Shown piece after piece: positions 1 through 7,804 of a stretch of DNA of 43,444 nt. Below the pieces are notes generated by a model. The model was given only the letters and a program-made list of their open reading frames with translations. It was not told where the DNA came from and did not search any database. Origin of the DNA: Alphaproteobacteria bacterium (GTDB lineage: Bacteria > Pseudomonadota > Alphaproteobacteria > Micropepsales > Micropepsaceae). The position numbers and the translations under genes are program-made. The stretch lies in the NCBI GenBank assembly GCA_947473475.1, contig CANJBZ010000032.1, positions 1-43,444 on the forward strand, in the 5' to 3' direction. Positions within the stretch are counted from its first letter, which is position 1. Each line of letters begins with the position of its first letter.

Positions 1-1
1 A

Positions 2-235
2 AAAGCGGTTCGAGCTGCCATCAGAGCCGCGAAAGCGCATCTCTTTTTCCTGCCGCCATACAGCCCCGATCTCAATCCCATCGAGCAAGTCTTCTCCAAG
101 CTCAAAGCGTTGGCCCGAAAGGCTGATACCAGAACTGCCGAGGCAACCTGGCAGCACATCGGAACGCTGATCGACGGCTTTTCCCCAACAGAATGCGCTA
201 ACTACATCGCAAATTCCGGGTACGCTTCCACCTAA
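2..235 (+). CDS. IS630-family transposase, C-terminal fragment (partial at left edge)
   Basis: The reading frame is open from the window edge and ends with TAA at 233-235. It encodes about 77 residues with the hallmark PPYSPDLNPIEQ stretch of the IS630/Tc1-mariner DDE_3 domain. The Glu in NPIEQ is the third catalytic acidic residue. The two catalytic Asp residues and the DNA-binding domain lie outside the window, so it cannot be judged whether the element is intact. The stop is followed after about 15 bases by CTCTA. IS630 elements duplicate TA, so the right end is probably near 248-250. The next gene downstream is convergent and begins its own terminator at about 318. Confidence 0.85.
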   Translation, partial: KAVRAAIRAAKAHLFFLPPYSPDLNPIEQVFSKLKALARKADTRTAEATWQHIGTLIDGFSPTECANYIANSGYAST

Positions 236-250
236 CTCAAACGTGCTCTA
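236..250 (+). mobile_element. Probable right end of the IS630-type element
   Basis: These few bases lie between the transposase stop and the unrelated terminator region. IS630-family elements insert at TA and leave a TA duplication, and the TA at 249-250 fits such a boundary. The matching left inverted repeat is outside the window, so the boundary is an inference. Confidence 0.35.
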
Positions 251-274
251 GCAGCAAAATTTCGGGCATGCGCG

Positions 275-318
275 GCAAAAAACAAAAAGGCGGCAGACCA
301 ATGCCCGCCGCCTTTTGC
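275..318 (-). terminator. Rho-independent terminator of the cytochrome/beta-propeller gene
   Basis: Read on the minus strand, an AAAAGGCGGCG arm (318 downward) pairs with TGCCGCCTTTTT, followed by a T-rich run at about 287-275. It lies 20-60 bases past the stop of the minus-strand gene at 340. Stem and T-tract are both visible, so this is a classical intrinsic terminator. It also shields that gene from the IS630 remnant. Confidence 0.85.
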
Positions 319-339
319 AATCATGACTAACAAATGTTT

Positions 340-2511
340 TCAGTGCGCCAACGGATCGGGACGCAATTGGAAATGCGCCGCCAGCGGCTTGGTCCCTTTG
401 CCGCCTTCGATGAGCCACGGCGTGCGATCGCCATTGGCCATCCACAGACCGCGGCCTTTCCAGCCGCCATTGGGATCGTCGATGCGGCCATCGAATCCTT
501 TGCCGTACCAGCCCATCGGATAAGGCACGCGCAGCATCACCATCTTACCGCCGGAATACGCAACGAGGCCGTCGTTCAGATTGGCGGTCGACATCGGTGT
601 GTTGTCGCCGAGCCCGAACGTGTTGTGCTGATCCACCCAGGAATAATAGCTCGACTCGGCGCTGTTCGGACCGATGCCGTCGAAGCCCGGGCCCGGATAT
701 TGATGCATCGTCCAACCTTCCGGACAATGATCGCCGGTGGCCTTTGGACCGTTCAACGGACCTTTGCACTTGCGGCGGTCGAACTCACCCATATGGCCGC
801 TCGCCAGCGACACCCACACGACGCCGTTGGTGTCGATGTCGGCGCCACGTACGCCAAATCCTGGCGCAGGCACGTTGAAGACTTCCGTCAGCGCCGTTTC
901 CGAAGGATTGGCCCCCGGCACGACGCGAACGACGGCGCCGGGATTGCCGCGATAGGAGCCCCAGATGGAGCCGTCCACGGGATTGACCATCACCGCGTAG
1001 AACCCGACCGACATGCGTTTGTCCTTCGTCGGATCGACCGGCTGATTCGGCTCGACCCAGCCGGCATCGCGCTTGCCGTTACCGTTGGTGTCCAGAACGA
1101 ACGGCGTCCAGCCCTGCGATTTTACCGCGTCGCCCGTCTCATCGAACATCTTGGTGTTGAGCCAGCCGACGACCTGACCGCCGCCGCTCGCCCACACCGT
1201 TTCGTTCGCGTCGTAGGCGAAATTCAGATGGTGAGTGCCGAAGCAAGTGTCGACGAATTTGTAGTCTTTGGTCTTCGGATTATAGACCGTGATCGAGCGA
1301 TTGTTGCGCGCAATCGGAAACACCTTCGCGGACGGATGATCCGAGCCGGTCTTGCAGAACGCCGGATTGTCGGGCTTGCGGAACGTCGCCGCCAGCCACA
1401 CGCGCCCATCGCGGCCGATCATCGAATTATGATTGTTGACGCGCGTGTCCCAGATCGTCTCCTCGCCCCAATAGGCGGACGGAAGCAACGCGTGATCGCC
1501 GGCAACATGGCCAGGGCCAAGCGCAAGAGGCGCATCCTTGTCACGCACGGGCATGCGGAACACAGTCGCGGTGTTCTTCACCGGGTCCAGAATCGGCATG
1601 TCGTTGGAGCTGTATTCCGGCGAGCCGAAAAGCGGTCCGTTGGCGTTCACCGTCGGATAGCGGCGGTCGGTGGCGACGAGATCGTGCAGATATTGCTTGT
1701 CGTTCATCCAGTCGCGGAGCGTCACGACGATGTTGCGCTCCGCGCCTTGCGGGCGCTGCGGCTTGTTCTTCGGAAGCTCGCCATTTTCGACGCGCTCCGT
1801 CCAATCGCCGAGATATTTGAAGGCCGCGCCGCCGAGATCGCCGGCGCCGACCTGAATCATGGGCATGCCGCCCTGCCCCGACTGAATGCGGCGCAGCCAC
1901 ATGTCGGCGTGGTTGTGCTGTTCTTCCTTGAACAAGCCGGGGATGGTGCGGGTGGAAAGCTGTCCGAGCTGGTGGCAGCCGACGCAGCCATTGCTCTTCA
2001 TGCTGTTGAGATATCCCTGCTGCGTCAGGCGTGCGGGGATTTCCGGGTCCTTGCCACCGAACTGTTCCTTCGCGGGAATCTTCATCATCGAATACCAATA
2101 GATCGCCGGATAATAATTGGCGGCGGCCTTCTCATTGGGCGCCGGCACGGCGGCGATGGTGACGGTCTTGCCCGGCTGGCTGGTGGTCTTGGCCGAATCG
2201 ACCAGACCGTAGCCGCGCGCCCAGACCTGGTAATTGGCTTGCGGCAGATCGGGAATGACAAAGCGGCCCTGATCGTCGGTGACGACGATCTTGATGAAGC
2301 GAACCGCAAGATCGTGGCTTTCGGCGATCACCCACACGCCGGCTTCCGGCTCACCGGCCGGGTTGCGAACCACCCCGCCAATGTCGTCCTTGTCGATGGC
2401 AACCGCGGCGTCCGCGGCCATGGCAGCATTTGTGCCGAACATGCCGGGGGCGACAGCCGCGGCGAGGCACAGGCTCGCACCACCCAGCAGGAAATCTCTA
2501 ATGCGCTTCAT
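340..2511 (-). CDS. Exported CarboxypepD_reg / c-type haem / beta-propeller protein
   Basis: The protein has 723 residues. An N-terminal signal peptide (MKRIRDFLLGG..., cleavage near AAMA-ADA at 32-33) directs it to the periplasm. Residues about 45-110 resemble a carboxypeptidase regulatory-like (transthyretin-type) domain. A single c-type haem motif CVGCH follows at 176-180. The rest has repeated Trp/Gly/Asp-rich blades reminiscent of virginiamycin-B-lyase or NHL-type propellers (for example VWVSLASGHMGEFD). The ATG at 2511 is preceded by GGGAGAGGG, a clear ribosome site. Families with this layout are known in alphaproteobacteria but lack an established substrate. Covalent haem suggests electron transfer or an oxidoreductase role, which is inference. 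The gene is co-oriented with the hydrolase upstream (90 bases apart). Confidence 0.8.
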   Translation of the reverse strand: MKRIRDFLLGGASLCLAAAVAPGMFGTNAAMAADAAVAIDKDDIGGVVRNPAGEPEAGVWVIAESHDLAVRFIKIVVTDDQGRFVIPDLPQANYQVWARGYGLVDSAKTTSQPGKTVTIAAVPAPNEKAAANYYPAIYWYSMMKIPAKEQFGGKDPEIPARLTQQGYLNSMKSNGCVGCHQLGQLSTRTIPGLFKEEQHNHADMWLRRIQSGQGGMPMIQVGAGDLGGAAFKYLGDWTERVENGELPKNKPQRPQGAERNIVVTLRDWMNDKQYLHDLVATDRRYPTVNANGPLFGSPEYSSNDMPILDPVKNTATVFRMPVRDKDAPLALGPGHVAGDHALLPSAYWGEETIWDTRVNNHNSMIGRDGRVWLAATFRKPDNPAFCKTGSDHPSAKVFPIARNNRSITVYNPKTKDYKFVDTCFGTHHLNFAYDANETVWASGGGQVVGWLNTKMFDETGDAVKSQGWTPFVLDTNGNGKRDAGWVEPNQPVDPTKDKRMSVGFYAVMVNPVDGSIWGSYRGNPGAVVRVVPGANPSETALTEVFNVPAPGFGVRGADIDTNGVVWVSLASGHMGEFDRRKCKGPLNGPKATGDHCPEGWTMHQYPGPGFDGIGPNSAESSYYSWVDQHNTFGLGDNTPMSTANLNDGLVAYSGGKMVMLRVPYPMGWYGKGFDGRIDDPNGGWKGRGLWMANGDRTPWLIEGGKGTKPLAAHFQLRPDPLAH

Positions 2512-2601
2512 AACCCTCTCCCGTTAACAGTGGCGCGTACCATAGCACTGAGGCTAGGTGTATGCGCGAGGCGAGCCGCGCTCAACCCCTCGTGATGAGA
2601 C

Positions 2602-3648
2602 TCATTTCCCAGGCGGCAGCGTTAACTCGCCGGCGCCGAGCGGCTGAAAATACCGTTCGATGTCCGCATCCGAAACGTCCTCAATCGCCGCAGGCCGCCA
2701 TTGAGGCTTCTGGTCCTTATCGATGATGGCGGCCCGGACGCCCTCGTACAGGTCGTGGCCGTCCAGAGCGCGCATGGTCAGCCGGTATTCCATCCGCATG
2801 CATGAGTCGAAATCCAGATCGCGGCCTTCCCGCATGGCCCGAAAGGTGAGCTTCAGGCTCGTTGGCGAGCGCCTCCGCAACACCGCCACCGTCTGCTGGC
2901 CCCACTCGCCCTCCACCATTAAGACGTCAAGAATCGCCTCCACCGACGGAGCCGCAAAGGCGCGATCTATGGAATCGCGGAACTCCGCAAGCGGCGCGGG
3001 TCCTGGATTTGCTGTCAGCGAGTCCAGGATAGATTGGGGCGCTTCCCCGGCAGCCAGCCGATCAGCCATCGCGCCGTAGGCCTCCGCCCGGATGAAATGC
3101 GTCGCCACGCCCGCATACATCATGTCGGAGGGCCCGATGCGCCCACCCGTCAGCGCCAGATACATGCCGATTTTGCCCGACAGCCGCGGCAGCGCATAGG
3201 TCCCGCCCACATCCGGAAACAGGCCGATCGCCGTTTCCGGCATCGCGAAGACCGCGTTCTCGCTGATGACCCGGTACGGCCCGTGGATCGAAATCCCTAC
3301 CCCGCCGCCCATGACGATGCCGTCGATCAGCGATATGTAGGGCTTCGGGAAATGTTTGACCGCTGTGTTGAGACTGTACTCGGTGGCGAAGAATGCTTGC
3401 GCGCCACCATCGCGCCGCTTTCCCATATCGTGGATCGAACGGATATCGCCGCCGGCGCAGAACGCCCGCCCCGGCGCCGCGTCCAGCACGACCGCATGCA
3501 CGGCCGGGTCATTCGCCCAAGCCGCCAACTGCGCCAGCATTGCCGCGCACATATCGTGCGTCAGGGCGTTCAGCGCCTTGGGGCGGTTGAGCGTAATGCG
3601 CCCGATAGAGCCTTCCCGCCGAAACCAGATGTTTGGATCGCTGCTCAT
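2602..3648 (-). CDS. 3-hydroxyisobutyryl-CoA hydrolase (enoyl-CoA hydratase/isomerase family)
   Basis: The protein has 348 residues, the usual length for bacterial HIBYL-CoA hydrolases, which release 3-hydroxyisobutyrate from its CoA ester in valine degradation (EC 3.1.2.4). The crotonase fold is visible in the N-terminal half: ITLNRPKALNAL, the CoA/oxyanion segments FCAGGDIR and DGIVMGGGVGIS, then ETAIGLFPDVGGTY. This last stretch, with the long C-terminal extension, separates this subfamily from plain enoyl-CoA hydratases. The start at 3648 gives MSSDPNIWF with a weak GGTGA upstream. The gene is divergent from the toxin-antitoxin pair. No other valine-pathway genes are present nearby. Function by family is firm; the exact acyl-CoA preference is inferred. 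Confidence 0.88.
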   Translation of the reverse strand: MSSDPNIWFRREGSIGRITLNRPKALNALTHDMCAAMLAQLAAWANDPAVHAVVLDAAPGRAFCAGGDIRSIHDMGKRRDGGAQAFFATEYSLNTAVKHFPKPYISLIDGIVMGGGVGISIHGPYRVISENAVFAMPETAIGLFPDVGGTYALPRLSGKIGMYLALTGGRIGPSDMMYAGVATHFIRAEAYGAMADRLAAGEAPQSILDSLTANPGPAPLAEFRDSIDRAFAAPSVEAILDVLMVEGEWGQQTVAVLRRRSPTSLKLTFRAMREGRDLDFDSCMRMEYRLTMRALDGHDLYEGVRAAIIDKDQKPQWRPAAIEDVSDADIERYFQPLGAGELTLPPGK

Positions 3649-3677
3649 CGCGTCACCGCTTGTTATGGAGGATCAAA

Positions 3678-3694
3678 GTCACTACTGTAGTTAC
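3678..3694. promoter_or_regulatory. Candidate operator palindrome upstream of the toxin-antitoxin pair
   Basis: A 17-base near-palindrome (GT-c-ACTAC-T-GTAGT-t-AC, one mismatched pair) sits 19 bases before the antitoxin start at 3714. Phd/YefM antitoxins normally repress their own promoter by binding such palindromes, so this is a reasonable autoregulatory site. A weak promoter TTGTTA (3660-3665) with TACTGT (3683-3688), spacing 17, would overlap it. The binding role is inference. Confidence 0.5.
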
Positions 3695-3713
3695 AAGAGC
3701 TGTGGAGCCAGAT

Positions 3714-3956
3714 ATGCGCACCGTGGGAGCCCGCGAAGCAAACCAGCAATTTGCCCGTCTTTTGCGCGAAGCAGAAGGTGGCGAGGAAATCATCATCACG
3801 CGCAACAGCCTGCCTGTGGCGCGTCTCAGCCCGATTGATTCCAAACGAGACGAAAAGCGGCGCGACGCGGCGTGGCGGCGTTTGGAGAAACTGATGGAAC
3901 AAGGTCTCGATCTTGGTGGCCGGCGCTGGACCAGAGAAGAAATGCATGACGATTAG
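3714..3956 (+). CDS. Type II antitoxin, Phd/YefM family
   Basis: The product has 80 residues. The N-terminal part (MRTVGAREANQQFARLLRE... ITRNSLPVARLSP) matches the Phd/YefM DNA-binding fold. The basic C-terminal tail would wrap the toxin. The ATG at 3714 is chosen because GTGGAG lies just upstream and because it starts directly at the conserved fold; longer in-frame starts exist but add unrelated sequence. Its 3' end overlaps the toxin start by 11 bases, which implies translational coupling. The role, neutralising the PIN toxin and repressing the operon, follows from the family. Confidence 0.87.
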   Translation: MRTVGAREANQQFARLLREAEGGEEIIITRNSLPVARLSPIDSKRDEKRRDAAWRRLEKLMEQGLDLGGRRWTREEMHDD

Positions 3957-4397
3957 GTTTTCGTTCGACACCAATGTTTTAATTTACGCGATTGATACGA
4001 GCGCGGGGCACAAAAGGCTCTTAGCGAGGGAATTGCTAAACGGTGCGCGGCTCAATTCTGTTGGTTTCATCCCGGAGCAAAGTATCGTTGAATTCCTCCA
4101 TGTCGCCACGCGAAAAATGGGAGTGCCGCTGGCACAAAGTGTCGCTTTCATTCGCGATCTCCTGGAGATTTTCGATCTTTTGCTCGCCCGCCAGGATATC
4201 ATTATGCGGACGCTTGAGCTTCTCTCAAGCCACCGCTTGAGCGTTTGGGACGCCAGAATGTTGGCGCTGTGTGGCTCTCACTCTTGCGCCGTGCTCTTTA
4301 GCGAGGATATGCAGGACGGAGCCACCTATGACGGTGTGCGCGTGGTCAATCCTTTTTCCCATGCAAATCGAGCAATCCTGAACGAGATCGTAAACTC

Positions 4398-4401
<4 letters not shown>
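3946..4401 (+). CDS. Type II toxin, PIN-domain ribonuclease (VapC-like)
   Basis: The product has 151 residues. PIN-domain acidic residues are visible: Asp8 in RFSFDTNVLIYAID, Glu49 in EQSIVEFLHV, Asp102 in LSVWDARMLAL and Asp121 in LFSEDMQDG. These would bind divalent metal for RNA cleavage. The ATG at 3946 lies inside the antitoxin's last codons. The closest-fitting subgroup is PIN toxins paired with Phd-type antitoxins; RNA targets cannot be read from sequence. All four acidic positions are present, so it is probably active. The stop TGA (4399-4401) overlaps a small ORF start as ATGA. Confidence 0.87.
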
Positions 4402-5470
<1,069 letters not shown>

Positions 5471-5515
5471 CCAGATTTGCCAAACCGGCATTGTCTCCAG
5501 CGGTTTCAGCGCCAG

Positions 5516-5956
5516 CTAATCGCATGAAAGGCTGGTTTTAATTTCGTACTCAATTCCATCGGTATCAGGTGTGTAACCGCTCCGTTTATTTAGGAGCATC
5601 AGAGTGGGAACACCTCGCCCAATAGTAACATACCCCTCCGTAGAGCCCTCGTTCGCGGCAGGATCGATGTAGTAGTGTGCGATAACCTTGAATTCATCTG
5701 GAACAGGACTGGACGTGTTTCTAAGAACACTGAGCAGACGAACCTTCCAAACCGCCGATGCCATAAATTGTTTCGGCGGAGGCTCCTCATATTGCATCTC
5801 AACGATAACGACCGCGTCCGCCGCTTTCTCGAACTCTGGATTAGAAAAAAAGCCTCGTATTTGTTCGCAACGGTCATAAGCATCGGACGCACAGCCACTA
5901 AGTGACAGGCACATTCCGATAAGCAACGCAGGGCCGATACGCAGTGGTCCGTACAT
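5516..5956 (-). CDS. Hypothetical lipoprotein
   Basis: The product has 146 residues with a signal peptide and the lipobox LSGC (Cys at about residue 22), so it is probably a lipid-anchored envelope protein. The mature part contains a beta-rich stretch (AVVIVEMQYEEPPP, KVIAHYYIDPAA, GVPTLMLLNKRSG). No family is recognised with confidence. It lies 4 bases downstream of another small exported-protein gene and converges on hemB (45 bases). Base composition is somewhat more AT-rich than its neighbours, which may indicate an acquired gene. Confidence 0.6.
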   Translation of the reverse strand: MYGPLRIGPALLIGMCLSLSGCASDAYDRCEQIRGFFSNPEFEKAADAVVIVEMQYEEPPPKQFMASAVWKVRLLSVLRNTSSPVPDEFKVIAHYYIDPAANEGSTEGYVTIGRGVPTLMLLNKRSGYTPDTDGIEYEIKTSLSCD

Positions 5957-5960
5957 CGCT

Positions 5961-6221
5961 CTAAAGTTCGCTTCTGCCTTTGCGCAGCGCGTCGATCTGT
6001 TCGCGCACCAACGTCAGAAACGCGAGGGCGCGCATATTGGCCGAGCCGTTGGAGTTGCGCGCCCGCTGCATATGGATGATCGCCTCATCCACCGCATCTT
6101 GCGCGGCCACAAGTTCCGGATCGGGCCCCCGGTTGGGCAAGGTGACCTGAGCGGCGGCAACGCCCGCCGCGAATGTCAGAGCAAAACCTGCGCAGACGAG
6201 AACGGTTTTTGTGCGGGCCAT
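5961..6221 (-). CDS. Small exported protein of unknown function
   Basis: The product has 86 residues from the ATG at 6221: MARTKTVLVCAGFALTFAAG then VAAA as a signal peptide with likely cleavage before QVTLPNRG. The remainder is a short helical segment (DAVDEAIIHMQRARNSNGSANMR). An earlier ATG at 6242 would add seven residues, but GGGAG lies about 11 bases before 6221 and the signal peptide starts there. It sits 57 bases downstream of the TetR gene and 4 bases before the lipoprotein, so co-transcription is likely. No family recognised. Confidence 0.6.
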   Translation of the reverse strand: MARTKTVLVCAGFALTFAAGVAAAQVTLPNRGPDPELVAAQDAVDEAIIHMQRARNSNGSANMRALAFLTLVREQIDALRKGRSEL

Positions 6222-6278
6222 TCCAGCTTCAGCTCCCGGCATTTCCGCCGGAAGACTAACACAAGCGAATGACCGTCT

Positions 6279-6866
6279 CTAAGTCTTCGACATCTCGATC
6301 AGGCTGCGCAGGAGAATTTCCGCGCGCGAAGGCGCCACGGCCAGCCCGGCCTGCTTCTGTCCGAGGTCGATCACATCGTCCAGAATAAGCATCGCCAGCC
6401 CGTGTACGGCCGCCCACAGGGCAAGGCCTCCGGCGGAATCGTCCAAGGCACGACCGATTTCCTCGCCGATCAGCGCGGTTGCCTCCGCCACGGCCGGAAA
6501 GTCGCTGCGGTTTGGGAGTTCCGAACCGAACATCAGTCGCAACAATCCTTCGTGCCGGGTGGCAAAGCGCAAATAGGCGCCACCGATCCGCACCATGCGC
6601 TCCGCCCGGTCGCCTTCTGCGGAACCTGCTTGCGCCAGCTCGGCACGCAATTGCGCCAAGCCTTCGCAGGCTACGTCCGCCAACAGAGCTTCGCGGCTTG
6701 CATAATGGCGGTATGGCGCTGCGTGGGACACGCCAGCACGGCGCGCGACAGAGCGCAGCGAAAGCGCCTGCAGGCCTTCCGTTTCCAGGATCTCCTGCGC
6801 GGCGCGGCGCAAGGTCGGCCCCAAGTCACCGTGATGATAGCGTTTGTCTTCTACGGGAGTGCTCAT
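6279..6866 (-). CDS. TetR-family regulator with WHG-type C-terminal domain
   Basis: The protein has 195 residues. The helix-turn-helix reads SLRSVARRAGVSHAAPYRHY near residues 38-57. The ligand-binding part carries WAAVHGLAMLILDD, the motif of the WHG (TetR_C_33) domain. The start at 6866 gives MSTPVEDKRYHHGDL, a typical opening for this subgroup; an upstream ATG would run into the chaperone gene. The start lies 4 bases after the stop of the YcnI-PCuAC fusion gene, so it is co-transcribed with the metal genes and is a candidate repressor of the unit. The effector is unknown. Confidence 0.88.
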   Translation of the reverse strand: MSTPVEDKRYHHGDLGPTLRRAAQEILETEGLQALSLRSVARRAGVSHAAPYRHYASREALLADVACEGLAQLRAELAQAGSAEGDRAERMVRIGGAYLRFATRHEGLLRLMFGSELPNRSDFPAVAEATALIGEEIGRALDDSAGGLALWAAVHGLAMLILDDVIDLGQKQAGLAVAPSRAEILLRSLIEMSKT

Positions 6867-6870
6867 GATG

Positions 6871-7773
6871 TCAGTGATGATCCATTCCCGGCATGGCGGC
6901 GGATGGCCCGCGCGCGCCAATCCCCTCCACGGTTATTTCGACCTGCACCGGCCCGGCTTTGGCGAAGGTCAGCGTCGCGGGAATGCGCGTTCCCTTCGTC
7001 AGCGGTTCCTTCAGACCGGACAGCATGACGTGATAGTCAGCCTGCGGACCAAGTGTGATCGTGCTTCCAGCGGCAAGCGGTATGCCGGTCGCAATCGGGC
7101 GCATGCTCATCACACCATTCGCGCGTGACATCTGATGAATTTCCAATTTCCCGGCAACGGCCGTTGAACCGCCGAGCAGCGTATCGGGCTGATTGCCGTG
7201 GTTCATGATGGTCGCATAGATAGCGGCCGTCGTGGCGCCGCCGGGTGTGGCCGGGCTCCACACCGCATTAACCATCATGTTTCCAGCCATAACGGGCGCC
7301 GGAGCGCCTGCGGCCGTCACTTGCAGCACCGGCGCCGGATGCGGAACATCGCGCCACGCCTGACCTGCGGCCGGAATATCGGTCCAGCGCGTCTCGCCCT
7401 TTTCGCATTCCTGCACGGTGGGAAAATAGAGCGGTCCGGTTTTGGCCGGCAGTTTCAGCAACAGTCCGAACTGATCGGATGCCTTTGCCTCAAGCCGCCC
7501 ATGCCAGGTAATTTCCGTCAGGGCCTCTTTGCTCCGTTGCGTTTCCACTTTCCAGCCTGTCTTCTCAGGCATCTGAAGAATAGAAACGCCGTCTGGAATC
7601 TGCACCCGAAGCGCGACCGTGGGTGATCCGTCGCAGCCGTGCTCGACTTTGAAGAAGGCCGCGTAATTCTGCCCCGCTTCGAAACTCGGCTGCGAAAGCA
7701 CAATGTGAGCGGATACGGGGTTCACGGCCATCGCCAGAAGCGCGGCGGCGAACATTGCTCCAGCCTTGTTCAT
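6871..7773 (-). CDS. Periplasmic copper chaperone: YcnI (DUF1775) - PCuAC (DUF461) fusion
   Basis: The protein has 300 residues. The signal peptide (MNKAGAMFAAALLAMAVNPV, then SA) is followed by mature HIVLSQPSF, where the N-terminal histidine is the copper ligand expected for YcnI domains. That domain spans to about residue 160. A PCuAC domain follows with the copper-binding pattern EIHQM ... GVMSM ... DYHVML (His/Met ligands). The C-terminus is Met/His rich (AMPGMDHH). ATG 7773 is chosen because it begins the signal peptide; a GTG/ATG upstream adds only ten residues. Fusion of the two domains implies copper capture and transfer in the periplasm. It lies 31 bases after the TonB receptor stop. 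Confidence 0.9.
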   Translation of the reverse strand: MNKAGAMFAAALLAMAVNPVSAHIVLSQPSFEAGQNYAAFFKVEHGCDGSPTVALRVQIPDGVSILQMPEKTGWKVETQRSKEALTEITWHGRLEAKASDQFGLLLKLPAKTGPLYFPTVQECEKGETRWTDIPAAGQAWRDVPHPAPVLQVTAAGAPAPVMAGNMMVNAVWSPATPGGATTAAIYATIMNHGNQPDTLLGGSTAVAGKLEIHQMSRANGVMSMRPIATGIPLAAGSTITLGPQADYHVMLSGLKEPLTKGTRIPATLTFAKAGPVQVEITVEGIGARGPSAAMPGMDHH

Positions 7774-7804
7774 CCTAAACTCCTTCGCGGTCACGCAGAC
7801 CACG

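Noticed and set aside
334-2595. Long plus-strand open frame opposite the cytochrome/propeller gene
   Set aside because: It is antisense to a gene with a signal peptide, haem motif, ribosome site and terminator; its Arg/His/Ala-rich translation is typical of a GC-rich shadow frame.
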